From: Rivularia sp. MS3
GTDB taxonomy: Bacteria; Cyanobacteriota; Cyanobacteriia; Cyanobacteriales; Nostocaceae
Assembly: GCA_019192545.1 (NCBI GenBank)
Contig: JAHCMI010000004.1
Span: 1 to 64,000 of the forward strand
DNA: 64,000 nucleotides
Direction: 5' to 3'
In this document: piece by piece, positions 45,321-54,818 of the stretch
Layout of the letters: every line of letters begins with the position of its first letter
How positions within the stretch are numbered: the stretch's first letter is position 1
The notes under the pieces: model-generated
The model's database searches: none
The model's input: the letters and a program-made list of their open reading frames with translations, nothing else
Told to the model about the DNA's origin: nothing
Translations under genes and position numbers: made by a program

Positions 45321-45583
45321 ATTAGGACTTATACAAAGCGAAATAGCGATCGCAATCGTTAGCCCAGCCTCTCCCGGAGCCTGATAGTGTAGGGGAAGCA
45401 TTCACCCGTAGGCTAAATAAGTCGCTGTGGCTCGTAAATATAATTCGTAATACGTCTCTTGGGGACACGCTTAGTCTAACGACTCACTGCGCGTATCGCT
45501 CTCCGAGCGACGCAAGCAACAGCGCGGCACGACTCGGCTTTAGTAACGCTAACCTAATTCGTAGTTAGCAAATAAGTCCTAAT
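45321..45583. mobile_element. MITE-like element with 11-bp terminal inverted repeats
   Basis: ATTAGGACTTA at 45321-45331 is the exact reverse complement of TAAGTCCTAAT at 45573-45583. The 263-bp interior is GC-rich with several nested palindromes (around 45360-45420 and 45490-45550) and no ORF. It resembles a non-autonomous element with other repeats nested inside. Confidence 0.6.
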
Positions 45584-45940
45584 AGTATAGAAAATTGCTC
45601 AAAATATGTAGAAATATGAAGTTTAGCACCGCTTGTGACTGGAATTTTTAGGTCATATGTTAACTATTCCGACAATTTGAGCTTTGATTTAATCGCTTTT
45701 AGTATTCAGAGGATGAGGAAAATACTGGAAGTTTGGCTGCATGGCATGGTTAAAAGTCGTTATTTTGAATTATTTCACTGAAAGCTGTAAGCAGCTAAGA
45801 CTTAGTTTAAATTCAAACCTAAGTAATTATTATCTAGTTACTCGGTATTAGGTAAGCGCCGAGTACTGGCACTGAAATAAAAACATCAGTTCATTGAGAT
45901 GTCGCCTGCAAGTAGTCGCAAGTAAGCAGCGAAATTTTCA
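45584..45940. other. Intergenic region before the duplicated PEP-CTERM block
   Basis: Holds a small hairpin at 45839-45865 (TACTCGG/CCGAGTA) and a further AT-rich stretch. No gene seen. Confidence 0.4.
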
Positions 45941-46341
45941 GCGAGAGAATGATGTATTTTGCGTCTTATACCTGATATGAGACGATTGTTTGTTTTATCA
46001 GGTTTGCATCTATAAAACTACGAGATTTCTGGTTAGATTATGATATTTTACAAAGTTTTTTTATAAACATCTATAAGTCTTCATAAATCATAGAATAACT
46101 GACTATTTTATGGCGATTTATCGCCATCAAAAATAAGTAAGTAAATGTATATTTAATCAGTATCTAATTCAGTAATTTACCTAAATTTACTCCCAAGATA
46201 AAGTTGCCGTAAATACTGTAGGTAAGGGATGACATATTCACTTACACCGAAATACTATACAAATATGGATACGAAAAAACACATAAACAAAGTATCCAAA
46301 ACACGAGTTTAAAAAATCAGTATTTTCTAGAGAGATTAATC

Positions 46342-47166
46342 ATGAAAAATATCAAAAAGTTAGTAAAAACCCTCGCTGTTTCCACTTTAGGTTTAGGTAT
46401 TGCTACAGTATCAATTTCAGAAGCACAAGCAGCTTCATTAGTTCCTCAAACAGAAGGTGAAATTCAACTTACTAATTCTGACCTTCCATGTTTAAGTAAC
46501 AGCTTTTGTATAGATACAACCGATGCAAACCAAGTGCCATTCACCTACTCTGTGACAAGCTTGGACTATGACAGTGATGGTAAAGGGCCACAATTTACTA
46601 AAAGCCGCTTGTTCTCTGATGACAGAAGCACTACCAACAACGGTGACAATAACACTTTCGACTTAACACAATTTGGAATTACATTCCTCGATACAGACGA
46701 AGGAACAAACCCAAATCCCCAACAGACTTGGTTCCGCCCTGTAGCTTACGAACAAGGTAAAACCGAACCATTTGAAAATGGACGTTTGGAAGTTGGTCGC
46801 TTCAAGTTTGATTTCTTAGGCAAAATAGCTAATGAAGTTAGATTAGACTTCTTCGATATTGAGGATGCAGGATTCAGTGGCATTCTAGAAGTTAACGGAC
46901 AAGCACTTACACCAGACGATTTAGCTGATATGCTGCTGCCAGCAGGAGATGACGGCAACATTCAAACCTTAGCGTTGAAAAACGTCAGCGAGTTTGTAGT
47001 TCAGTTGGGCAACCCCGGTCCTGATAGCGTTTTCGGTGATACTGGCGACGGTGTTGCGTTACAAGTTAGCGTACCTGAGTCTGAAAACGTCATCGGCTTG
47101 AGCGCTTTAGCTGTTGCTGGAGTCATTACCTTAAAGCGTCGTAAGAGAGCTTCACAAAAAGCCTAA
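46342..47166 (+). CDS. LEVG-type PEP-CTERM surface protein (copy 1)
   Basis: A 274-residue exported protein. The signal peptide ends after SEAQA (about 30), the body holds WFRPVAYE and LEVGRFKFDF of the cyanobacterial LEVG type, and the C-terminus has VPESENVIGLSALAVAGVITL followed by KRRKR. That is a PEP-CTERM-like sorting tag, with VPES in place of the usual VPEP. Exosortase, encoded elsewhere, would cut the tag so the protein is released to the surface or exopolymer. Two Cys in PCLSNSFC may pair. Identical to the copy at 48366. It has its own strong downstream hairpin. Confidence 0.85.
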   Translation: MKNIKKLVKTLAVSTLGLGIATVSISEAQAASLVPQTEGEIQLTNSDLPCLSNSFCIDTTDANQVPFTYSVTSLDYDSDGKGPQFTKSRLFSDDRSTTNNGDNNTFDLTQFGITFLDTDEGTNPNPQQTWFRPVAYEQGKTEPFENGRLEVGRFKFDFLGKIANEVRLDFFDIEDAGFSGILEVNGQALTPDDLADMLLPAGDDGNIQTLALKNVSEFVVQLGNPGPDSVFGDTGDGVALQVSVPESENVIGLSALAVAGVITLKRRKRASQKA

Positions 47167-47309
47167 ACTCAACTTCCGCATCTACCCTTACTTATTGCAT
47201 TTAAGGGTTGCATCTAACTAATCAAATATTTGAAATCTTATTTGTTGTAAATATTATTCCGATTTACGCATCTACACTTATAAAAATATTCCCTTCTCTT
47301 TAAACTTCA

Positions 47310-47368
47310 TTGAGTAGACGGATAATTCAACCTTTAGCGGTTCAACTATCTGACTACTCAATTTTTTT
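47310..47368 (+). terminator. Rho-independent terminator after PEP-CTERM copy 1
   Basis: TTGAGTAG at 47310-47317 pairs with CTACTCAA at 47354-47361, with an inner pairing TTCAACC/GGTTCAA, and then seven T residues. The same structure lies at 49334-49392. Confidence 0.8.
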
Positions 47369-47746
47369 GCGATTTTTTCTCGGAAAATTATTCGGGATAT
47401 TACTTAAACTTACTAGTTACTACCGAAAAAAATATTTTGTAATTTGAAGATGGGCATTTTATCAACCCAGAGAATGGTTATTTACTCGGTAAGAATGACA
47501 AGCCAAATTCCATATTTAATTACTAATACATCAAACGTGGCGATATCCCGGAAGCAAGCTTAGTTTTCCTCAGAATTACAGATTGTGATAGGTACTGCAA
47601 CAAAATCGATTAGCTAATAATTAGAAAATTTCTCTTTTAGATAGCTTTCAAATTCCTTACGGTATCTTGCGTATCTAGTTACTTAAAGCTTCAGATATAG
47701 ATAGTTAGTTGACTATATAGCACTCCTCATTCATTTGTAAGGTTTG

Positions 47747-47780
47747 AGAAACCCGGTTTTTCGGAAAAACCGGGTTTTCT
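47747..47780. repeat. Perfect AAACCCGG/CCGGGTTT hairpin
   Basis: AGAAACCCGGTTTTT and AAAAACCGGGTTTTCT form a 15-bp stem with a small loop, in the 533-bp spacer between the two duplicate blocks. The same half-palindrome occurs at about 55027. It could terminate transcription. Nothing else is recognised in the spacer. Confidence 0.7.
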
Positions 47781-48365
47781 AGACTTATTTTTCTCACAAC
47801 TCACATAGGATGGCGATATCGCCCCTTCCCGCTTTGCGATCGCCTATTTGTTTTTTCTCTGCTCTGTGGTGTTTCTGAAGTGTTTTACAGGCAATCTTCC
47901 AACAGCAAGGAAATAAGAAGAAGCATCAAGCAAGCTTGCCAGAATAGCGAAAAATCATCAACCGGCGAGAGAATGATGTATTTTGCGTCTTATACCTGAT
48001 ATGAGACGATTGTTTGTTTTATCAGGTTTGCATCTATAAAACTACGAGATTTCTGGTTAGATTATGATATTTTACAAAGTTTTTTTATAAACATCTATAA
48101 GTCTTCATAAATCATAGAATAACTGACTATTTTATGGCGATTTATCGCCATCAAAAATAAGTAAGTAAATGTATATTTAATCAGTATCTAATTCAGTAAT
48201 TTACCTAAATTTACTCCCAAGATAAAGTTGCCGTAAATACTGTAGGTAAGGGATGACATATTCACTTACACCGAAATACTATACAAATATGGATACGAAA
48301 AAACACATAAACAAAGTATCCAAAACACGAGTTTAAAAAATCAGTATTTTCTAGAGAGATTAATC

Positions 48366-49190
48366 ATGAAAAATATCAAAAAGTTAGTAAAAACCCTCGC
48401 TGTTTCCACTTTAGGTTTAGGTATTGCTACAGTATCAATTTCAGAAGCACAAGCAGCTTCATTAGTTCCTCAAACAGAAGGTGAAATTCAACTTACTAAT
48501 TCTGACCTTCCATGTTTAAGTAACAGCTTTTGTATAGATACAACCGATGCAAACCAAGTGCCATTCACCTACTCTGTGACAAGCTTGGACTATGACAGTG
48601 ATGGTAAAGGGCCACAATTTACTAAAAGCCGCTTGTTCTCTGATGACAGAAGCACTACCAACAACGGTGACAATAACACTTTCGACTTAACACAATTTGG
48701 AATTACATTCCTCGATACAGACGAAGGAACAAACCCAAATCCCCAACAGACTTGGTTCCGCCCTGTAGCTTACGAACAAGGTAAAACCGAACCATTTGAA
48801 AATGGACGTTTGGAAGTTGGTCGCTTCAAGTTTGATTTCTTAGGCAAAATAGCTAATGAAGTTAGATTAGACTTCTTCGATATTGAGGATGCAGGATTCA
48901 GTGGCATTCTAGAAGTTAACGGACAAGCACTTACACCAGACGATTTAGCTGATATGCTGCTGCCAGCAGGAGATGACGGCAACATTCAAACCTTAGCGTT
49001 GAAAAACGTCAGCGAGTTTGTAGTTCAGTTGGGCAACCCCGGTCCTGATAGCGTTTTCGGTGATACTGGCGACGGTGTTGCGTTACAAGTTAGCGTACCT
49101 GAGTCTGAAAACGTCATCGGCTTGAGCGCTTTAGCTGTTGCTGGAGTCATTACCTTAAAGCGTCGTAAGAGAGCTTCACAAAAAGCCTAA
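48366..49190 (+). CDS. LEVG-type PEP-CTERM surface protein (copy 2)
   Basis: Identical in all 274 residues to the gene at 46342 and also in the flanking DNA, so both should be expressed in the same way. A signal peptide, LEVG body and VPES-type PEP-CTERM tag are present. Complete identity implies a very recent duplication or gene conversion, or an assembly artefact. See copy 1 for motifs. Confidence 0.85.
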   Translation: MKNIKKLVKTLAVSTLGLGIATVSISEAQAASLVPQTEGEIQLTNSDLPCLSNSFCIDTTDANQVPFTYSVTSLDYDSDGKGPQFTKSRLFSDDRSTTNNGDNNTFDLTQFGITFLDTDEGTNPNPQQTWFRPVAYEQGKTEPFENGRLEVGRFKFDFLGKIANEVRLDFFDIEDAGFSGILEVNGQALTPDDLADMLLPAGDDGNIQTLALKNVSEFVVQLGNPGPDSVFGDTGDGVALQVSVPESENVIGLSALAVAGVITLKRRKRASQKA

Positions 49191-49333
49191 ACTCAACTTC
49201 CGCATCTACCCTTACTTATTGCATTTAAGGGTTGCATCTAACTAATCAAATATTTGAAATCTTATTTGTTGTAAATATTATTCCGATTTACGCATCTACA
49301 CTTATAAAAATATTCCCTTCTCTTTAAACTTCA

Positions 49334-49392
49334 TTGAGTAGACGGATAATTCAACCTTTAGCGGTTCAACTATCTGACTACTCAATTTTTTT
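49334..49392 (+). terminator. Rho-independent terminator after PEP-CTERM copy 2
   Basis: Same stem and T run as at 47310-47368, in the duplicated block. Confidence 0.8.
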
Positions 49393-49455
49393 GCGATTTT
49401 TTCTCGGAAAATTATTCGGGATATTACTTAAACTTACTAGTTACTACCGAAAAAA

Positions 49456-49734
49456 CACTTATTAGTTTGAGAATAAATGAGTTTTAAATGTGAAATCCTA
49501 GAGTTTCTTCGGAATAGACAAGAATTGCAAGCTTACTTTCTATGATTACTTACACATCAAACCAAGCAATTTCCCGGAATAAAGTTCTATTTTTATCTCA
49601 AAATAAAGTTTGGATTAATTCTGTTTGTTAGGGCTTACGTTTTTGCAAGTTGGTCTATTAGCTTAGTAAGTAATCAGAGGCGAACAAAACAAATTAGCTA
49701 TCGCCTCGTTTTAATAAAGAGAAGAAGGGAAATT
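49456..49734. other. Promoter region of the third PEP-CTERM gene
   Basis: AT-rich DNA that differs from the duplicated upstream block, so the third gene is under its own control. A ribosome binding site GAAGGGA lies 6-10 bases before its ATG. Confidence 0.4.
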
Positions 49735-50496
49735 ATGCGTAAGTTTAATGTTATTGCTGGAATTTTAGGTTTAGGTTTGGGATTTGCTGCTGCTGCACCT
49801 GCTGCTAATGCTGCTAGCCTCATACCTCAACAAGAAGGTGAAATTAGATTAACAAACCTTGATGTTCTCGATGAAAATCAGGCTATTGATACAAGTGGCT
49901 TAGGTTTCAGCGTAACAAGTTTAGAGTTTGACGATGTTGAAGCTCCCGGAATAGAGTACGGACTCAGCCGATTATTTATTGATGACGCAGCTACTGAAAA
50001 TAATTATGGTAATGGTTTTATTAAATTTTCGACTGGAGATGCTGGAACAAACGCAGGCTTTGGTGAATATTGGCTTCGTGCTGCTGCTATTGAACTTGAT
50101 GAAAATGGTAATGTTGATAAAGCCTCTGAAGGAGGTAAGTTAGAAGTAGGTCGTTTCTTATTTGAATTTGAAAGAGAATTGGCAGAAATCACTCTTGACT
50201 TTTTTGATGTAGAATCATTAGGCAGCGGAATCCTTGAAGTGAACGGACAGACTGTTACAGATCAAATGCTAGCAATCGGACCAGACGGCAATACCCAGTC
50301 ATTAACGTTAAACAATGTAAATTCTTTAGTACTACAACTTGGTAACACTAACGGTGTTGGTAGTGGTGATGGTGTATTAATTTCTGGAGTACAAGCTGTT
50401 CAATCCGTACCCGAACCTACAACAACTTTCAGCCTTGGTGCTTTAGCAGTCGCTGGTATGTTTGGTGTCAAAAAGCGTAAAAATCTTAAAAAGTAG
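49735..50496 (+). CDS. LEVG-type PEP-CTERM surface protein (third, divergent)
   Basis: A 253-residue exported protein related to the two before it: signal peptide ending PAANA, SLIPQQEGEIRLTN opening, YWLRAAAIE, LEVGRFLFEF, and a standard PEP-CTERM tag VPEPTTTFSLGALAVAGMFG then KKRK. It lacks the Cys pair of its neighbours. It is a paralogue at a much older distance. The three genes form a same-direction cluster of exosortase substrates. Confidence 0.88.
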   Translation: MRKFNVIAGILGLGLGFAAAAPAANAASLIPQQEGEIRLTNLDVLDENQAIDTSGLGFSVTSLEFDDVEAPGIEYGLSRLFIDDAATENNYGNGFIKFSTGDAGTNAGFGEYWLRAAAIELDENGNVDKASEGGKLEVGRFLFEFERELAEITLDFFDVESLGSGILEVNGQTVTDQMLAIGPDGNTQSLTLNNVNSLVLQLGNTNGVGSGDGVLISGVQAVQSVPEPTTTFSLGALAVAGMFGVKKRKNLKK

Positions 50497-50742
50497 GTTG
50501 TTTAGACAAAATAATTATTGCAAAACCTTTTTTTGAGTTTTTTTAATCTGCTATTACGATATTGGGAATATACCCGTTGCAAAGAATGCGGGTATATCCA
50601 ATTTCCAACAAAAATGATTCTTATAGAGGGCGTTCGTCTGATGATTTTTGTATAAAGTTTTGAATTTGATGTGACATTTTATTGGAGTATAGAATCAATT
50701 TCTATGCTCCAATTTTATTGTTACGGAGCTTTAGTGCAAAAT

Positions 50743-51264
50743 TTAACCTCCAAAAACCTGCGTGTAAGTTGTAAAAACAAAAAGTATAACTGCTGCAAGA
50801 GCTAAACAACCTTGAATAATATTTCCAATCAAACTACCTACCACAATTCCCACGCCTGCCTTTACTGCTATTACTAAATTACGTCGATAAATCAATTCAC
50901 CAATAATTGCTCCTAAGAGCGGACCGATAAAAATTCCAATTAAAGGACCGCCAACAACTAAAAAAGGTGGCAATAATCCAAAGAATGCTACAGCTAATCC
51001 AATCATGGAACCAATTTGCCCCCATTTACTCGCACCAGCTTTTTTTGCTCCCCAATATGCGGCTAAAAAATCAATACCCATACTCAGCAGTAAAACGATT
51101 CCGGTAACAATTAAGGGAATACTAATTGCAGTAAAAGAACCTTTGATAAATCCCCAAATAATAATTCCCAGTAAAATCAAACTCGTTCCCGGTATTCCAG
51201 GAACAACAGCACCAATCACACCGGCGAGCATCAAGACAATTATTAAGCCGTAGATAATTTGCAT
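50743..51264 (-). CDS. DUF456-family membrane protein
   Basis: A 173-residue protein with about five hydrophobic segments and the typical GVIGAVVPGIPGTSLILLGI start and GPLLGAIIGEL glycine motif. This is the DUF456 family; function is not established. ATG start at 51264. It is followed, in its own direction, by the PEP-CTERM cluster on the other strand (convergent). Confidence 0.85.
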   Translation of the reverse strand: MQIIYGLIIVLMLAGVIGAVVPGIPGTSLILLGIIIWGFIKGSFTAISIPLIVTGIVLLLSMGIDFLAAYWGAKKAGASKWGQIGSMIGLAVAFFGLLPPFLVVGGPLIGIFIGPLLGAIIGELIYRRNLVIAVKAGVGIVVGSLIGNIIQGCLALAAVILFVFTTYTQVFGG

Positions 51265-51433
51265 ATTTCTTAGTTATTAATTATGAATAATGGGCATTGG
51301 GCATAGAGCATCAGGAAGAAGAAGAAAAAGGGAGAAGAAATTTATTAGATACTCACTGTTTTCTACTCCTAACTCCAGCCCTTTCAACTATCCCCCATCC
51401 CCTATACCCAATGCCTCACTACCAACTTTCAAT

Positions 51434-52069
51434 TTACTTTAAAGTAACAGCTAATTTGTCAGCAATTCCGGCTATCCAATTTTCGTCTTGTTTTGTATAA
51501 CTCCGTGGAGCGTGCGCTCCTAAAATCAACACACCTTCTTCGCCGATTGGTTGACAAATTACACCTTGAGTATTACTTGGTAAATAATCAAATTCAACTC
51601 TTCCGGGATACACTTTTAAATCTACTAAATAAACGGGCTTATGCTTTTCCAAAACTCTTTTCAATATGGCTCCGGGTGTAACGTCTGATTTTTCTCCTAA
51701 AATTCCCCGACGCAATAAAACTTTGCCTTGATAGTAAACAACTACGCAGCGAGTTACTGTATTTGTCAATAATAAGTGAGATGCCCAAGCTAATTCTGTT
51801 TTTAGGACATCTGATAAATTTTCTGCAAGGAAAAAACCTTTTTCGCCTACAAGTTCTACAGTATCAGGTGTTCTTGGTTGTACTTGCTGCCAAATTAAAC
51901 CCGTTAATATTAAAACAGCGCTCAAAATTACACCAAGTACATCAGCACGGGCTTGGGATTCTGTCAATTCCGGTGACTGCAAGCGGTTAATTAACAAAAG
52001 TACAGCGCCTAACCCACCTACAACGATAGGCAGACGCCGATAAAAGCGATTGGGATCTCGATTAGCCAT
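51434..52069 (-). CDS. CCB2/CCB4-type protein for cytochrome b6f haem assembly
   Basis: A 211-residue protein with two N-terminal hydrophobic segments (about 13-30 and 44-60) and a soluble GAF-like domain (FFLAENLSDVLKTELAWASHLL; VYPGRVEFDYLPSNTQGVICQPIGEEGVLILGA). The pattern matches the cyanobacterial proteins annotated as cofactor assembly of complex C subunit B, which attach haem c to cytochrome b6. That fits petB being in the same window, although the genes are 45 kb apart. ATG start at 52069. Confidence 0.78.
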   Translation of the reverse strand: MANRDPNRFYRRLPIVVGGLGAVLLLINRLQSPELTESQARADVLGVILSAVLILTGLIWQQVQPRTPDTVELVGEKGFFLAENLSDVLKTELAWASHLLLTNTVTRCVVVYYQGKVLLRRGILGEKSDVTPGAILKRVLEKHKPVYLVDLKVYPGRVEFDYLPSNTQGVICQPIGEEGVLILGAHAPRSYTKQDENWIAGIADKLAVTLK

Positions 52070-52231
52070 TTTGATGTAGTTTTGAGTTATGAGTTATGAG
52101 TTGTGAGTTATGAATTACCGATAGGGATTTTAAAACTTTCAACTTCAAGATTACTTTAAAGAAAAAAAGAAAAGCACCGCATTACATCTAATTCCTTACT
52201 TCTAACTCCTCACTCCTAACTCCTTACTATT

Positions 52232-52960
52232 TTATTCATCCCCAGGTTCAATTATGCGTTGAAACAAGTATCCCGTACCTCTTGCGGTTAGAATCAATTC
52301 CGGATTTGAAGGGTCATCTTCTAATTTGGCTCGCAAACGGGAAATATGTACGTCTACCACACGGGTGTCAACATGACGCTCCGGTGTATATCCCCAAACT
52401 TCTTGTAAAATTTCCGAACGAGAAAAAGCTTCTCCCGAACGACTTACTAAGAGTTCTAAGAGGTTAAATTCCATTCCTGTTAATCGAATGCGTTCGTCAC
52501 CTTTATAGACTTGACGTTTGTTTGTGTCAATTTTAATAGTACTTACGTGTATTACTCCAGAACTAGGAATCCCAGAAGCACTAGTTTTATCTACTCGTCT
52601 GAGTACGGAACGGATACGAGCTTCTAATTCTTTAGGAGAAAATGGTTTTACTACATAGTCATCAGCACCGAGTTCTAAGCCGGTAATTCTGTCTGCCACA
52701 TCTCCCAAAGCTGTTAGCATAATAATTGGGACATCGGATTCCTTACGCAATTCTTGACAGACACCATAGCCGTCAAGCTTCGGCATCATTACATCTAAAA
52801 CCACTAAGTCAGGAATTGCTTTACGAAAGGTATCTAAAGCTTCTTCCCCGTCGCCAGCCGTGACCACGTCGTAGCCAATCATTGAAAGGCGCGTTTCTAA
52901 AATCCGGCGAATGCTGGCTTCGTCGTCTACCACCAGGATTTTTTCTTTATGACTCTCCAA
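52232..52960 (-). CDS. rpaB: RpaB-type OmpR-family response regulator
   Basis: A 242-residue two-component regulator. The receiver domain has the acidic pair VDDE at 11-14, phospho-acceptor Asp56 (VVLDVMMPK) and Lys105 (YVVKPFSP). The C-terminal winged helix (about 135-238) ends GTGYLF. The sequence HKEKILVVDDEASIRRILETRLSMIGY is characteristic of RpaB (Ycf27), an essential regulator of photosynthesis and high-light genes. The start is a TTG at 52960, giving the conserved (M)ESHKEK N-terminus; a TTG three codons upstream is the alternative. GGAGCG lies about 10-15 bases before it. Confidence 0.9.
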   Translation of the reverse strand: MESHKEKILVVDDEASIRRILETRLSMIGYDVVTAGDGEEALDTFRKAIPDLVVLDVMMPKLDGYGVCQELRKESDVPIIMLTALGDVADRITGLELGADDYVVKPFSPKELEARIRSVLRRVDKTSASGIPSSGVIHVSTIKIDTNKRQVYKGDERIRLTGMEFNLLELLVSRSGEAFSRSEILQEVWGYTPERHVDTRVVDVHISRLRAKLEDDPSNPELILTARGTGYLFQRIIEPGDE

Positions 52961-53155
52961 GTTTCTCAACGCTCCTTAACTAAAGTTTTTCTTCATGTTA
53001 ATTTTTAGTACCATTTTTTGTACCATCTTATTAAGATATCATTCCAATTATTCATTAGTAAAAGCCTTGAAGGTATTACTATAATTCGATTTTGCTTCCT
53101 TCAAGAACTTAAAAGAAACATTTTGATTATTTAAGTTTATTTAATAAGATTAAGA

Positions 53156-54712
53156 ATGCCAAAGCCTAAAACCTATTACGTTTGTTCTGAATGTGGTGGA
53201 GAAACTCCTCAATGGTTTGGTAGGTGCCCTGCTTGTGGAACCTACAACTCTTTAGAAGAGGAAATTGCCGTAACAAACTCTACTGATGTTCCTTCTCGGG
53301 GTGTGGGTGCTTGGCACTCTCAAATGAGTAAGAAGAAAACTGCTAACAAGCCAGCTAAGCCACGAGCATCTTTAAAATTAGACCAAATTAGCGATCGCCA
53401 GGTTGAGCGTTGGAGTTCTGGCTATGGAGAATTGGATCGAGTTTTGGGTGGTGGGGTGGTTCCAGGTTCTATGGTGTTAATTGGTGGCGACCCCGGCATC
53501 GGTAAATCTACTTTGCTATTACAAGTATCAAATCAGTTATCCCAAAGCTATCGCGTTCTTTATATCTCGGGGGAGGAATCCGGACAACAAGTTAAGCTGA
53601 GGGGTTCGCGTTTGGGAGTGGCTCACCAAGAGCATCAAGAAGCAAATGGGAATGGTGCTGTTGCAGTAGTACAAACAACGGAAGAGGACCAGACAAATAA
53701 TAAATCAACTAAGACAGATAGCGATTTATATGTATTACCTGAAACCGACTTAGAAGAAATTTTAAAAGAGATTGAATCCCTTAGACCGAATTTAGCAGTA
53801 ATTGATAGTATTCAAACAGTATTTTTCCCAGCCTTAACTTCAGCACCAGGTTCGGTTGCACAGGTACGCGAATGTACTGCGGCTTTGATGAAAGTAGCAA
53901 AACATGAAGATATCACCATGCTAATCGTGGGACACGTAACCAAAGAAGGAGCAATTGCTGGGCCTAAAGTTCTGGAACACTTAGTTGATACGGTACTTTA
54001 TTTTGAAGGAGACAGGTTTGCTTCCCATAGACTGTTGCGAACGGTAAAAAACCGTTTCGGTGCAACTCATGAAATTGGTATTTTTGAAATGGTTACCCAC
54101 GGTTTGCGGGAAGTACCTAACCCCAGCGAATTATTTTTGGGTAGTCGCGACGATCCTGCACCAGGAACTGCGATTGTAGTAGCTTGTGAAGGAACTCGTC
54201 CAATTGTTGTAGAATTACAGGCTTTGGTAAGTCCGACTAGTTACACTTCTCCCCGTCGTTCAACTACCGGAGTCGATTACAGCCGCTTGGTGCAAATCTT
54301 GGCAGTATTGGAAAAACGAGTCGGAATTCCGATGTCTAAGTTAGATTCCTATGTCGCTTCGGCAGGAGGATTAAGTGTAGAAGAACCAGCTGTAGATTTA
54401 GGGGTTGCCATTGCTATAGTTGCCAGCTTCCGGGATCGGATTGTAGATTCGGGTACCGTATTAATTGGTGAAGTTGGTTTAGGGGGACAAGTTCGTCCGG
54501 TGTCGCAAATGGAACTACGGTTAAAAGAAGCAGCGAAACTGGGATTTCAAAGAGCAATTGTTCCCAAAGGACAGAAATTTCCCGAACTTGATATAGAAAT
54601 TTTACCGGTGTCCAAAGTTATAGACGCGATTATTGCCGCCATACCGCAGCAAACACTTACAGATAAAGATTTGGAAATGGATGATATTGATATGGAAGAA
54701 ATGGAAGATTGA
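53156..54712 (+). CDS. radA: DNA repair protein RadA/Sms
   Basis: A 518-residue RecA-like branch-migration helper for homologous recombination. The zinc finger uses Cys10, Cys13, Cys24 and Cys27, Walker A GGDPGIGKST is at 110-119, and the RadA motif KNRFG and the C-terminal Lon-type domain (SAGGLSVEEPAVDLGVAIA) are present. Between RGSRLGVA and LYVLPETDLEEI there is an insertion of about 35 residues (HQEHQEANGNG... rich in Gln, Asn and Thr) absent from E. coli RadA. ATG start. It is divergent from rpaB. Confidence 0.94.
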   Translation: MPKPKTYYVCSECGGETPQWFGRCPACGTYNSLEEEIAVTNSTDVPSRGVGAWHSQMSKKKTANKPAKPRASLKLDQISDRQVERWSSGYGELDRVLGGGVVPGSMVLIGGDPGIGKSTLLLQVSNQLSQSYRVLYISGEESGQQVKLRGSRLGVAHQEHQEANGNGAVAVVQTTEEDQTNNKSTKTDSDLYVLPETDLEEILKEIESLRPNLAVIDSIQTVFFPALTSAPGSVAQVRECTAALMKVAKHEDITMLIVGHVTKEGAIAGPKVLEHLVDTVLYFEGDRFASHRLLRTVKNRFGATHEIGIFEMVTHGLREVPNPSELFLGSRDDPAPGTAIVVACEGTRPIVVELQALVSPTSYTSPRRSTTGVDYSRLVQILAVLEKRVGIPMSKLDSYVASAGGLSVEEPAVDLGVAIAIVASFRDRIVDSGTVLIGEVGLGGQVRPVSQMELRLKEAAKLGFQRAIVPKGQKFPELDIEILPVSKVIDAIIAAIPQQTLTDKDLEMDDIDMEEMED

Positions 54713-54745
54713 GGAGATAGAAAGCAGGGAGAAAGAGTCCTAATA

Positions 54746-54818
54746 AACCTTTTATCTGGTCATTCTCTGGAGTGCCGTTAATAATATCTGGATTATCGCT
54801 TCCGGTTATTTCAGCCAT
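54746..54818 (-). pseudogene. Truncated 5' fragment of an RTX-protein gene
   Basis: The reverse strand reads MAEITGSDNPDIINGTPEND then QIKGL from an ATG at 54818, closely matching the first 25 residues of the RTX protein at 56138 (MAELIGSESPENITGTPEND). After that the frame diverges and runs to non-homologous sequence. The DNA upstream of both starts is also similar. This is the relic of a second copy, lost beyond the first 25 codons. Confidence 0.75.

Larger units (their letters stand above)
45941..47431. repeat. Direct duplication, first copy (1,491 bp)
   Basis: This block recurs at 47965-49455, offset by 2,024 bp, and appears identical throughout by eye: about 400 bp upstream, the 274-codon gene and about 265 bp downstream. 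Identity stops at 45940/47964 on the left and after six of the A residues at 47426-47431 on the right. Confidence 0.9.
47965..49455. repeat. Direct duplication, second copy (1,491 bp)
   Basis: Second copy of the block 45941-47431, apparently without any base difference, including the upstream region and terminator. Confidence 0.9.
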
